From Bog-473 sp963788585 (GTDB lineage: Bacteria > Actinomycetota > Acidimicrobiia > Acidimicrobiales > RAAP-2), in contig CAWBHA010000003.1 in assembly GCA_963788585.1 (NCBI GenBank), positions 1,736,001 through 1,800,000 of the forward strand: 64,000 bases of DNA, in the 5' to 3' direction. Below, in pieces: positions 51,334 through 60,235 of this stretch. A model generated the notes under the pieces. The model was not told where the DNA came from. It did not search any database and saw nothing but the letters and a program-made list of their open reading frames with translations. How positions within the stretch are numbered: the first letter of the stretch is position 1; every line of letters starts with the position of its first letter. Both the position numbers and the translations under genes were made by a program.

Positions 51334-52156
51334 ATGCCGGGCGAGCACGAGGACATCCTCACGCGCGAAGAGGGCCGACATCTCTTCGGGCTGGATCCCG
51401 CGGTGTACGAGGCGGGGCGGCCGCAGTACCCGGAGGCCGTCTACCGCGCGCTCGAGGAGCGTTGTGGCCTCGCCCCTGGGGCGCGTGTCCTGGAGCTCGG
51501 ACCGGGCACGGGCCTGGTCACCCGCAGGCTGCTCGAGGCGGGTGCCACCGTTGTCGCCGTGGAACCGAACGCCAACCTGGCGGCGCACCTGCGCGCCGCC
51601 TTCGGGGCCCGGCTGACCGTGCTCGAGGCCACCTTCGAAGAGGCGGCCGTCGGCGAGGACGCCTTCGACCTTGCCCTCGCCGCCACGAGCTTCCACTGGG
51701 TCGACCAGGAGGCCGGGTTGGCCAAGCTGGGACGCGCCGTACGGCGCGGTGGCGCCGTGGCGTTGTGGTGGACGCTCTTCCAGGACCCGACCGCGCGGGA
51801 CGAGTTCAGCCTCGCCGCCGAGGGGGTCCTGGGGCGCGCGGGCGCCGGGCGCCTTCGAAGAGCCGGGCCGGCCGCCCTTCCAGCTGGACGCCGAGCACCG
51901 GCTGCGGGACCTGGCGCAGTGGGGCGGCTTCGCCGACCTCGAGTCCGAGGTGCTCACCGAGCCCCGCACGCTCGATGCGGGCGAGGTGCGGGCGCTCTAC
52001 GCCTCGGTCGCCCTGGTGCTGCGCCGGAGCCCTGCGGAGCAGGCCCTCGTCCTCGACGGCCTCGAGGCCCTGGTGCGCGATCGCTTCGGGGGCCGGGTGG
52101 AGCGGCTCTTCGTGACGGCGCTCTACACCGGGAGGCGACCCGCGGCGGCGGCCTGA
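51334..52156 (+). CDS. SAM-dependent methyltransferase (class I), frameshifted
   Basis: About 273 aa. Motif I VLELGPGTGLVTRRLLEAG, acid at VAVEPN, motif for substrate region LALAATSFHWVDQE. A frame change near 51845, in a GC-rich run, splits off the C-terminal ~100 residues (FQLDAEHRLRDLAQWGGF onward). ATG 51334 (MPGEHEDILTREEG) fits homologues. A TATGCT hexamer at 51322-51327 could be a -10, but then the leader would be very short. Substrate unknown. Confidence 0.83.
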
Positions 52157-52181
52157 AGGGCGGAGCCGCCGAGCGCGTTCT

Positions 52182-52958
52182 TCAGGACGGCCGCTGCCGC
52201 GCCTCGGACTCCTCGACGAGCTTCCACATGCCGGCGTTCTCCGCCTCGCTCATGTTGGGGTCCTGGACCTTCCACGTCACGATGTCGCGCAGCCGGCCCG
52301 TCACCGCGGCGCGGTCGAAGTGCGAGACGAAGCCGTTGACGAGCAGGGCCCGGCCCCAACCGAGCAGGGCGACCTTCACCTTCGGTCCCGGGATCTGCCC
52401 CGCGCCCATCAACACCCACGCGACACCAACGTCGATCAGGGGGTCGCCCACGACGGCATTGGTCCAGTCGATGACGACCGGCCCCTTGGGGCCGGTCATG
52501 ACGTTCAGCGGGTGCAGGTCCATGTGGAGCACCCGGTCGCCCGGGCCACCGACGGGTGCCGGGGAGAGGAAGTCGGGCGGCGTGATCTCGTGCAGGCGGA
52601 TGTGCAGCTCAGCCAGCGTCCTCGCCTGCCGGCGCAGCGACCACGGGGCAGCGCCGATGGCCTCGACCATGGTGCGGCCGTCGATGCGCTCCATGACGAG
52701 GTCGGTGCCGTCCTCGCTCACCTCGTCGACGGCGGGGACCGGATAACCCTGCTCGCGGAGGTAGGTCATCGTCCGCGCCTCGCGTTCCATGGACCGGCGC
52801 CTTGCGAGACCGCCGCAAGCACGAGCCCGGGCCCGTACTCGAAGATGTCGGCGTCCCGACCCGAGGCAAGGAGAGGACCCGGGGGCCTTCATACCGGCGA
52901 AGCTATCCGCTGGCGCTGCGGGTCGCCCGAGCAGCTTCTGCAGCGGAAGCGAAGGCAC
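52182..52958 (-). CDS. Aminoglycoside phosphotransferase-family (APH/ChoK) kinase, N-terminus frameshifted
   Basis: Protein-kinase-like small-molecule kinase. Catalytic loop HMDLHPLNVM (HxDxxxxN) and metal-binding DWTNAVVGDP are intact. The N-terminal lobe is broken: DADIFEYGPGLVL near 52840 and REARTMTYLREQGYPVP from 52780 are in different frames, with changes near 52855 and 52800-52815. Some relatives confer antibiotic resistance but most phosphorylate unknown alcohols. The true 5' end may lie slightly beyond 52958. Confidence 0.7.
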   Translation of the reverse strand: MPSLPLQKLLGRPAAPADSFAGMKAPGSSPCLGSGRRHLRVRARARACGGLARRRSMEREARTMTYLREQGYPVPAVDEVSEDGTDLVMERIDGRTMVEAIGAAPWSLRRQARTLAELHIRLHEITPPDFLSPAPVGGPGDRVLHMDLHPLNVMTGPKGPVVIDWTNAVVGDPLIDVGVAWVLMGAGQIPGPKVKVALLGWGRALLVNGFVSHFDRAAVTGRLRDIVTWKVQDPNMSEAENAGMWKLVEESEARQRPS

Positions 52959-53011
52959 GGCTCTCCACTTCCCGCGTCACGCCGGCGGCGCGACCGCCGC
53001 CATCACGACGA

Positions 53012-55421
53012 TCAACGTGTCAGAGTGGCCCGGGACTGCTCGCCATCCGCCTCGAGGATCTGCGGTTGTCGCAACCCGGCGAAGTCGATCTCGTCCGCCC
53101 GGCACGGGGCCTGGATCGCGAAGCCCTGTCCCGAATCGCAGCCGAGCGCGGCCATCACACCGACGAACTCCAGCCGCTCGATGCCCTCGGCGACGACGCG
53201 GAGCCCGAGCGCGTGGCCGAGGTGGATGATGGAACGGACGATGTTCTCGTCCCGGTCGTCGCCATCGCCGACCTGGAGTCGCGACGTGAACGTGCGGTCC
53301 AGCTTGAGTTCGCCGACCGCCAGGTCGTTCAGGTGGGTGAAGGAGGAGAACCCCGTCCCGAAGTCGTCGATCGAGACCAGGACTCCGGAGTCCTTCAGGC
53401 TCTGGATGACCCGCTTCGACCGGGTGACGTCGGCCATGACCATCCCTTCAGTGATCTCGAGCACCAGCGCGTGTGCCGGCAGGCCGGCCCGGCGCAGGAG
53501 TTCGCCTACCCGGCCCGGCAGGGACGAATCCAAGAGGTCGGTGGCCAGGAGGTTCACCGCCACCGCCACTTCATGCCCGTCGTGCCACCACCGGGCACAG
53601 TCCTTCACCGCCTCGTCGAAGACCCATGCGGCCAGGGCGTGCACGAGACCGCTCTCGTGGGCCAGGGCCAGGAGGTGCTCCGGCGGGATGGGTCCGAGGG
53701 TCGGGTGCGGCCAGCGCAGGAGCGCCTCCAAGGTGACCACCTGGCCGGTTCGGAGATCGACCTCGGGTTGGTAGTGCAGAGCGAGTGAGCCGTCGGTCAT
53801 GGCGACCCGCAGGTCCTCGATGAGTGCCAGCCGGTCCGCCTCGTCGTCGAGTGCCGCCTCGTAGACGTCGAAGGATCCGCGCTCGTTCTTGGCGCGGTAC
53901 ATCGCGATGTCCGCGCAGTGCAACAGCTCGCTCGCGCGCTGGGCGTGCTCCGGCGCCAGCGCGACGCCGATGCTCGCCCCCACGTGCAGGCTGGCGACGT
54001 CCACGTCGATCGGCTGCTCGAGCAGCGTCGAGAGCCGCCTCGCGACCGTCGTGGCCTTGTAGGCGTTGGCACCGTAGAGGAGGACGGCAAACTCGTCACC
54101 GCCCAGCCGCGCCACCAGGTCGTTGCGCCGGATGACTTGGCGGATGCGTGGACCGATCTGGCGCAGCAAGGCGTCCCCGGTTTGGTGTCCGAACGAGTCG
54201 TTGATCTCCTTGAAGTGATCGAGGTCGATGAGCAACAGGGCCAAGCCCCCGGTGTGCAGGCCGCCGCCCCGGTCTCCGCTCCGGTCGCCGCTCCGGTCGC
54301 CGCTCCGGTCGCCGCTCCGGTCGCCGCCGCCCCTCTCGCCGCCTCTGCTCTGGTGACCGAGTGCCCGCTCGAGCTCGTCGAGCAGGTGCCGGCGGTTGGC
54401 GAGGCCGGTCAGCTCGTCGGTAAGTGCCTGGTGGTGTTGCGCCTCGCTCAGGTTCTTCTGTTCGCGCAACGACACCGCCATGCGGACCGCCCGCGTCATC
54501 AACGTGGCCGCGGCGAGCGCCAGGGCGACCGTGTTGACGTGTTCGACGTTGCCGAGCACCAGGATCATGAAGCAGGCCACCGAGACGAATCCCAGGATGA
54601 GGAGCCGAGGGGCGCGCTCCGCACGCGGCGAGCGCGGGACGTGCCCGGAGGAACGCAGCCAGACCGAGGCCGAGATGGCGAGCATGGCCGCAGGCCACGT
54701 CACGTCCAGCAACGTCCCGACTCGATACGTGCCGGCCGACGACTGGTACAGGTAGACCGTGTCGCCGATCGCCATGAGCACGCAGCCGGCGGCGAAGAGC
54801 AGGAGACGGCCCGGAGCCCGGGGCACGATCACGACCGCGCCGACGGCGAGCCCCAGCAGCACGAGGTCGCCGATCGGATACGCCAGGTTGACCGCGACCG
54901 ACACCGCCGATCCGCTGATCGAGCCGGCGATCGTGTCGAGCGTGATGACGCCGCAGATCGCCGCCGCGCCGAGCCCCGCCATGGCACCGTCGAGCCAGAC
55001 ACTCGGCTTGATCCGCCCCACCTGTGCCCGTACTGACGCGATGAGGGCCACACAGGCCAGCGGGTAGAAGGCGAGGGAGAACACGTCGGCGGCCGACGCC
55101 GTGGAAGGCGAGGACTCGAGCGTCCAGACGATGTCCCCGAGGGCCCAGGCGAGCAACCCGGCGCCGAGCAGCAGGGCGATCCCGCGCCCGCGGCCGCCTG
55201 CTGCAGGCCCGCGCCAGGCAGCCGAGCGCCAACACGACCTCGAAGGCATCGACGAGCTGGTTGTCGATCACGGACCAGAGGTGGCCCGTGGGCCGGGCGA
55301 CGAGCGTGACGGCGTAGAGAGCCAACAGCGCGGTGGCGGCGAGGTAGAGGAGGAGCACCGGGTCGCGCGATGACCTCCGGGCGCCACGGTCCGCGATCTC
55401 GCTGGTGTCGGTCTGCGCCAC
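53012..55421 (-). CDS. Membrane GGDEF-EAL cyclic-di-GMP protein, frameshifted near the N-terminus
   Basis: About 800 aa: some nine to ten membrane segments (first ~300 residues), GGDEF domain and EAL domain. GGDEF active motif LGGDEFAVLL is canonical; EAL motif VTLEALLRW with downstream DDFGTGFSSFTHL and QGFAIQAP is complete. It could both make and break c-di-GMP. A Ser-Gly-Asp-Arg repeat insert sits between the first helix and first strand of GGDEF. A frame change near 55205 separates the first two membrane helices (GTG 55421, VAQTDTSEIADRG start) from the rest. Confidence 0.87.
54270..54329. repeat. 12-bp tandem repeat within the GGDEF coding region
   Basis: Five units of CGGTCGCCGCTC (first one CGGTCTCCGCTC, last one ending CCG). 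In the coding strand they specify SGDR four times in a row. The unit is a multiple of three, so copy changes alter length without breaking the frame. Confidence 0.85.
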
Positions 55422-55437
55422 CCCGGAGCAATCGGCA

Positions 55438-55466
55438 TTTCGGCTGCCCTGCTTGACAAGCCGAAA
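55438..55466. promoter_or_regulatory. 8-bp inverted repeat in the divergent GGDEF-EAL/SnoaL intergenic region
   Basis: TTTCGGCT and AGCCGAAA around a 13-base spacer GCCCTGCTTGACA. It includes TTGACA and lies 17 bases before the GGDEF gene start on its strand, so it may be an operator for one or both divergent genes. No binding protein can be named. Confidence 0.4.
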
Positions 55467-55566
55467 GGAGATTCGAGTTGCAGACCGGTGGCCGGGTGTC
55501 GGCAAGATGGGTGCGCGAGCCGGGGCACCAGCCCAGGCACGAGGACGACGGGACGGGGGAGGCCGA

Positions 55567-55992
55567 GTGACACGAGCCGACGACAACCGCAACCTGGTCG
55601 AGGCCTTCTGGGGGGACCTCTACGCCCCGGACCTCGCGGCGGCTGCGGCCCGCTTCGCGCCCGACGGCAGCTACACCGACATCACGACCCCCGACGACGA
55701 CGTGGCCCGGGGACCCGAGGAGATCGTCAAGCGCCTGACCCTGGCCTGGGACAGGCTCGCCGGGTTGCGCGACGAGCGGCGTCATCTCGTGGCCGGCGAA
55801 GACGTCGTGCTCACCGAGCACGTCGAAATCTGGGACTGGCCCACCGGGGAGACGATGGCGCTGCCCGTCGCCTCGGTGCACGAGGTCCAGGACGGGAGGA
55901 TCACCCGCTGGACCGACTACTGGGACATGGCCCAGCTCGTCGCGGCCGCGCCCCAGTGGTGGTTCGAGCACGTCATGCAGGGCTGGAAATAG
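55567..55992 (+). CDS. SnoaL-like/NTF2-fold protein
   Basis: 141 aa with a cone-shaped NTF2 fold pattern: NLVEAFWGDLYAPDLAAAAA, VLTEHVEIWDWPTGETM and RITRWTDYWDMAQL. The DYWD ending resembles limonene-1,2-epoxide hydrolase-like and SnoaL-like enzymes. GTG 55567 lies just upstream of the conserved start. Seven bases separate its stop from the MDR gene, so they form a pair. Confidence 0.85.
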   Translation: MTRADDNRNLVEAFWGDLYAPDLAAAAARFAPDGSYTDITTPDDDVARGPEEIVKRLTLAWDRLAGLRDERRHLVAGEDVVLTEHVEIWDWPTGETMALPVASVHEVQDGRITRWTDYWDMAQLVAAAPQWWFEHVMQGWK

Positions 55993-55998
55993 GCCCAC

Positions 55999-57047
55999 AT
56001 GCAGGCGTGGCGGGTGTACGAGTTCGGCGAGCCGGGGGAGGTCCTCCGCCTCGAAGAGCTTCCTTCGCCGGTGCCCGGTCCGGGCGAGGTCCTGGTGCGT
56101 GTCGCGGCGACCACGCTCAACTTCAACGACGTCGACGGCGTGCGCGGCCGCTACATGACCGTGCGTCCACCGTTGCCCTACACCCCGGGCATGGAGGTGC
56201 TCGGCAGTGTGGAGGACGCCGGGGCGGGCGCCGAGGCGTTGCTGGGCAGGCGTGTGGTCGCCGTGCCGAGCGGCGCGTTCGGTGGCTACGCGCAGATGGC
56301 GGTCGCTCCACGCGCCATGACCTTCGAGATGCCGCCGGAGGCGGAGCTGCCGGACACGGCGGCGGCGGCCATGTTCATGCCCTTCCACCTGTCGTGGCTC
56401 GCCCTGCACGAACGGGCGAACGTCCGGGCGGGTGAGACCGTGTTGGTCCACGCCGCCGCCGGCGGGATCGGCTCGGCCGCCGTACAGCTGGCGGCTGTGG
56501 CGGGCGCCCGGGTCATCGCGACAGCTGGGTCGGCCGAGAAGGTCGAGCTGTGCCTGTCGCTCGGCGCCGACGTGGCGGTGAACTACCTCGAGACCGACTT
56601 CGTCGACGCCGTGCTCGAGGCGACGGACGGCCGCGGCGTGGACGTGGCCTTCGACTCCGTCGGTGGCGACGTGACGACGAAGACGTTCCGGTGCATGGCG
56701 TTCAACGGACGTCACCTCCTGGTCGGCTTCGCGTCGGGCATCGAGGCCGAGGACGAGGGGATCGTGCCGCGCCCGGTCCTGTTCGGGAACTTCTCCCTCT
56801 ACGGGGTGTGTCTCGCCTACGTGGACAGTCCTTCGGCCGTCAAGGAGGTCACCGGCTACAACTTCCCCTCGTACGCCGACGGGCGCGGGTCCATGCCCGG
56901 ATCCTCGAGCACATCGTGGACGGCAGCCTGCGCCCGGTCGTGGGTCGTGCCGTTGCCTTCGACGCGCTTCCGGGCGCTCTGCAAGCCATGGCGGACCGTC
57001 AGACCGTCGGGCGCAACGTCGTCATCGTCGGGTCGTCGCCCGGCTGA
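55999..57047 (+). CDS. Medium-chain (quinone-oxidoreductase-type) dehydrogenase, frameshifted
   Basis: About 348 aa. GroES-like N-terminal domain (PGPGEVLVRVAATTLNFND, PYTPGMEVLGSVEDAG), then the nucleotide-binding motif VLVHAAAGGIGSAAVQLA; no catalytic-zinc Cys set, as in NADPH:quinone oxidoreductases. The frame changes near 56885; the last ~55 residues (ILEHIVDGSLRPVVGRAV onward) continue in another frame to the TGA at 57045-57047. Paired with the SnoaL-like gene. Confidence 0.86.
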
Positions 57048-57056
57048 ACGGCCGGC

Positions 57057-58640
57057 CTACGCCGTCTCCTGCCTCGGCATCGTCTGGTGCACCGGGACCG
57101 GATACGACGGCATGTGGTCGTTGACCTCCAGGATGTCCTCCTCGGTGCACCCCTCGGCCATCACGTTGGCCGGCTGGTCGTTCGAGGTGCTGGGCAGGGA
57201 GGGCACCGACGCGTCGCCCGCGCCCATGTGCAGCGTGGAGGTCAGGTCGCCCGCCGTCTTGCGGCGCCAGGCGGAGATGTTGGGGGCCCTGACTCCGAAG
57301 CGCTCCTCCAAGAAGCGCAGCTGCGAGGTGTGGTCGAAGACCTCGGAGGCCACGTGCCCGCCACGGCTGAAGGGTGACAGCACCAGCATGGGCACCCGGA
57401 AGCCCATGCCGACGGGGCCGCGGATGCCCTTGGCGTCGGCGGGCAGCGTCTTCTGGGTCAGGTACTCGCCCGGCGTGCCGGCCGGCGGAACCGGCGGCGG
57501 CACGTGGTCGAAGAAGCCGTCGTTCTCGTCGTACATGTGGAACAGCACCGTCTTGGACCAGACCTCGGGGTTCGACGTCAGCGCCGCGAGGACCTGGCTC
57601 GTGAGCCATTCGCCGAGCGCGGGCGGCGAGGACGGGTGCTCGTCGTAGCCGGCGGGCGGCAGCAGCCAGCTGACGGCGGGCAGCCGCCCCGACGCGATGT
57701 CGGCCTGGAAGTCCATCGGGTACTGCGGGCAGGAAGGCCTTCTGGTAGAGCGCGGAGTTGGGGTTGGAGTACTGGCGGAACCAGGGGAGGATGCCGTCGG
57801 TCGCCACGATGCCGTACTTCTCGAAGAACGCCGGCGTGTAGATCGTCCCGTGCGGGTTGTAGACCTTCCAGCTGATACCGGCGTCCTCGAGCACCTCGGG
57901 CATCGTGTCCCAGCGTGACGCTGTAGACGGCGTCGGGCTCCTCGTTGGTGATGAGCACGGGCCCGCCGGCGTGCCCCGACGGGTCGATCGTGCCGGACAG
58001 CGACATGAGCCGGTTCGGGTGTGTCGGCCCCAGCACCGAGCAGTGGTAGTTGTCGCAGATGGTGAAGGCGTCGGCCAGCGCATAGTAGAAGGGAAGGTCG
58101 CTGCGCTCGTAGTAGCCCATCGTGAAGACGCCCTGAGTCGGGGCCCTCGAACTCGGCCCGCGTGTGGGTGGACACGAAGGCGTCGTTGTCGCCGCTGCCG
58201 CGGCTCAGGTGCTCGCCCGTCCAGCTGTGGTCGAGATCCTGGGTGCACTCGCCGATGCCCGAGGTCGAGTCGAGGTGGAAGGGCAGCAGCGTCGCGTCGC
58301 GCCCGCCCGGCCAGGGTTGGGCGAAGACCCCGAGGGAACCATGCGGGTGGTCGTCGAAGCCGCGCACGCCACGCAGCGTCCCGTAGTAGTGGTCGAACGA
58401 CCGGTTCTCCTGCATCAGGAAGATCACGTGCTCGATCGCTCCGAGGTCCGACCCCGCCGGCGGCGTCCGCGCCGCGTGGCGGGCGAGGGCCGCTCCGGCC
58501 GCGCTGCCGCCCTGGCTGGCCGCCGCCAGCACGGCGGCGCCCCCGGTGGCCAGCGCGGCCTGCAGCAGGGTGCGGCGGTCGAAGCGCCGCCGCTCGAACC
58601 CGCCGAGCTCGTCCATGCGGTCCGTGCGGCGGGTGGTCAT
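57057..58640 (-). CDS. Tat-exported phospholipase C/acid phosphatase-family phosphoesterase, frameshifted
   Basis: About 525 aa. N-terminal twin-arginine signal RRRFDRRTLLQAALATGGAA, so it is folded before export. Family motif EHVIFLMQENRSFDHYYG near the start of the mature protein; later MYDENDGFFDHVPPP and SPFSRGGHV, the metal and phosphate site residues. Members hydrolyse phosphatidylcholine or phosphomonoesters outside the cell. Frame changes near 58135, 57905 and 57730. ATG 58640 follows GAGGAGA. Start and end are sound; only internal frame breaks are present. Confidence 0.83.
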   Translation of the reverse strand: MTTRRTDRMDELGGFERRRFDRRTLLQAALATGGAAVLAAASQGGSAAGAALARHAARTPPAGSDLGAIEHVIFLMQENRSFDHYYGTLRGVRGFDDHPHGSLGVFAQPWPGGRDATLLPFHLDSTSGIGECTQDLDHSWTGEHLSRGSGDNDAFVSTHTRAEFEGPDSGRLHDGLLRAQRPSLLLCAGRRLHHLRQLPLLGAGADTPEPAHVAVRHDRPVGARRRARAHHQRGARRRLQRHAGTRCPRCSRTPVSAGRSTTRTGRSTRRRSSRSTASWRPTASSPGSASTPTPTPRSTRRPSCPQYPMDFQADIASGRLPAVSWLLPPAGYDEHPSSPPALGEWLTSQVLAALTSNPEVWSKTVLFHMYDENDGFFDHVPPPVPPAGTPGEYLTQKTLPADAKGIRGPVGMGFRVPMLVLSPFSRGGHVASEVFDHTSQLRFLEERFGVRAPNISAWRRKTAGDLTSTLHMGAGDASVPSLPSTSNDQPANVMAEGCTEEDILEVNDHMPSYPVPVHQTMPRQETA

Positions 58641-58650
58641 CGTCTTCTCC

Positions 58651-59376
58651 TCACGCCGCCTCGATGAGCGTGGGGTCGTTGTTGCGCACGTTGCCGACGC
58701 GCGCCCCCACCGGGTGATGCACGACCGTTCCCGCCGGCGGTGGTCGCAGCAGCGCGCGCAATTCCTCGCTGTCCTCGTTGGCCGGGTCGAGCCACAGGTC
58801 GAACGTGGCGGGGTCGAGGACGACGGGCATGCGGTCGTGGATGCCGTCCATGTCCGCGCCGCCGGGGGCGGTGATGATGGTGCAGCTGCGGAGATAGGGC
58901 GTGTCCTTCGGCGCGTCCTTGGCCCGCCAGCGCTCGGCCAGGCCGGCAAAGGCCAGCGGCGCGCCGTCGGACCGCGTGAAGTAGTGCGGCTCGCGCTTGC
59001 CCGTCTTCGTCTTGCGCCACTCGAAGAAGCCGTCCGCCGGCACGATGATGCGCCGCTCGCGGAACGCCTCGCGGAAGGAGGCCCGGGTCGTCACCGTCTC
59101 GCTGCGCGCGTTGAACAGGCGGCTGCCCGACTTGGCGTCCTTGGACCACCAGGGGACGAGGCCCCAGCGGAACGACATGAGGAGCCGTTCGGGTTGGCCG
59201 CCGCCCTCTTCCGCCGGACCTTGTCGTGGCGGGCGGTCCCGCACCCCCAGGACGGTGTCGGTCGGGGCGACGTTCCAGCTGGGCCGGCCCTCGGGCTCGA
59301 TGTCCTCCGCCAGGGCGGCGCCGAAGTAACGGGCCAGCCGGGCCGGCGGGGTGTAGAGAGCGAAGCGGCCGCACAT
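58651..59376 (-). CDS. SRAP (YedK/HMCES) abasic-site DNA-protein crosslinking protein
   Basis: 241 aa. Starts MCGRFALYTPPARLARYFG; after removal of Met, Cys2 forms a thiazolidine crosslink with abasic sites in single-stranded DNA. Other active-site parts are FNARSETV, PADGFFEW and PVVLDPATFDLWLD, with the conserved His in IHDRMP. Diverges from imuA; the LexA box at 59477-59490 lies about 100 bases upstream and could control both. Links abasic-site protection with the mutasome. Confidence 0.93.
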   Translation of the reverse strand: MCGRFALYTPPARLARYFGAALAEDIEPEGRPSWNVAPTDTVLGVRDRPPRQGPAEEGGGQPERLLMSFRWGLVPWWSKDAKSGSRLFNARSETVTTRASFREAFRERRIIVPADGFFEWRKTKTGKREPHYFTRSDGAPLAFAGLAERWRAKDAPKDTPYLRSCTIITAPGGADMDGIHDRMPVVLDPATFDLWLDPANEDSEELRALLRPPPAGTVVHHPVGARVGNVRNNDPTLIEAA

Positions 59377-59476
59377 GCGGGCTGCATTGTGACGTATCGG
59401 GCCTCTGGGTGACACGACGGTCCCCGACCTGGCCCTTTGCCTCCCCGAGCACGATGGACACGCCCTCGGTAAGGTA

Positions 59477-59490
59477 CGAACATATGTTCG
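59477..59490. promoter_or_regulatory. LexA (SOS) box, perfect palindrome
   Basis: CGAACATATGTTCG matches the Gram-positive/actinobacterial LexA consensus CGAACRNNYGTTCG and is a perfect 14-base palindrome. It lies just upstream of, and partly overlaps, the first possible ATG (59484) of the imuA-imuB-dnaE2 operon, and about 100 bases from the divergent SRAP start. Confidence 0.85.
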
Positions 59491-60216
59491 CTTTCCAACC
59501 CGGGGAGTCGTCTCCCCGTCCCTCCCCCCGCTCCCGGGAGCTCCCGGCCGGGTTGGCCGACCGGGCGCGGCCGACCACGCCGGTGGCCGGGCGGACCTTG
59601 CCGGTGCCGCCGCCGCTGGCCCCGCTCTTCCCCGGTGGTTCCCTTCGCCGCGGGACGACCACGACCGTGACCGGCCCGCCCGGCCACGGCGCGACCACCC
59701 TGGCGCTGACCGTCCTGGCGGCGGCCTCGGCGGCCGGCAGCTGGTGCGCCGCCGTCGGCCTGCAGGACCCCGGCGTGGTGGCGGCCGCCGGGCTCGGCCT
59801 CGACCTGCGCCGGGTCGTCTTCGTCCCCCACCCGGGCGCCGGCTGGGCCGAGGCGGCGGGTGACCTCCTCTCCGGCGTCGACGCCGTCCTCGTACGCCCG
59901 CCCAGGCGGGCGCGTCCCGACGATGGCGCGTCACCTGCGGGCGCGGGCGCGCGACCGCCAGGCCGCGCTGGTCGTGCTGTTGGAGGGGGCCGGTGCCTGG
60001 CCCGAGGGCGGCGACCTCGCGCTCACGGTGGGCGCGGTCACCTGGGAGGGCATCGGCCGCGGCCACGGGCACCTGCGCGGCCGGCGGGCCGAGGTGCGCG
60101 TGAGCGGGCGCGGCGGCGCCGGTCGGGTCACCGAGTGCTCGCTGTGGCTCCCCGCCGACTCCGGCATGGTGGCGGCAGCCCCCTCGGATGGCGGCGACGG
60201 GCCGGAGGCGGCCTGA
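59484..60216 (+). CDS. imuA: ImuA-like RecA-related mutasome protein, frameshifted
   Basis: RecA-like core without a full Walker set: GGSLRRGTTTTVTGPPGHGATTLALTVLA (key part GPPGHGATT), then DLRRVVFVPHPG and DAVLVRP. ImuA joins ImuB and DnaE2 in SOS mutagenesis. A frame change near 59905, inside a CGCCCGCC/GGCGGGCG hairpin, leads to HLRARARDRQAALVVLLEG and the C-terminal WLPADSGMV. About 240 residues. The start is uncertain: ATG 59484 lies in the LexA box, ATG 59454 is before it, and TTG 59553 is after it. Confidence 0.8.
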
Positions 60217-60235
60217 GCGACGAGGCGGGGAGGAC

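Noticed and set aside
54270..54329. CRISPR array
   Set aside because: Units are 12 bases, adjacent and without spacers; a coding microsatellite.
55422..55566. c-di-GMP riboswitch upstream of the GGDEF-EAL gene
   Set aside because: Only one short stem is visible; no tetraloop/receptor or paired helices of either known class.
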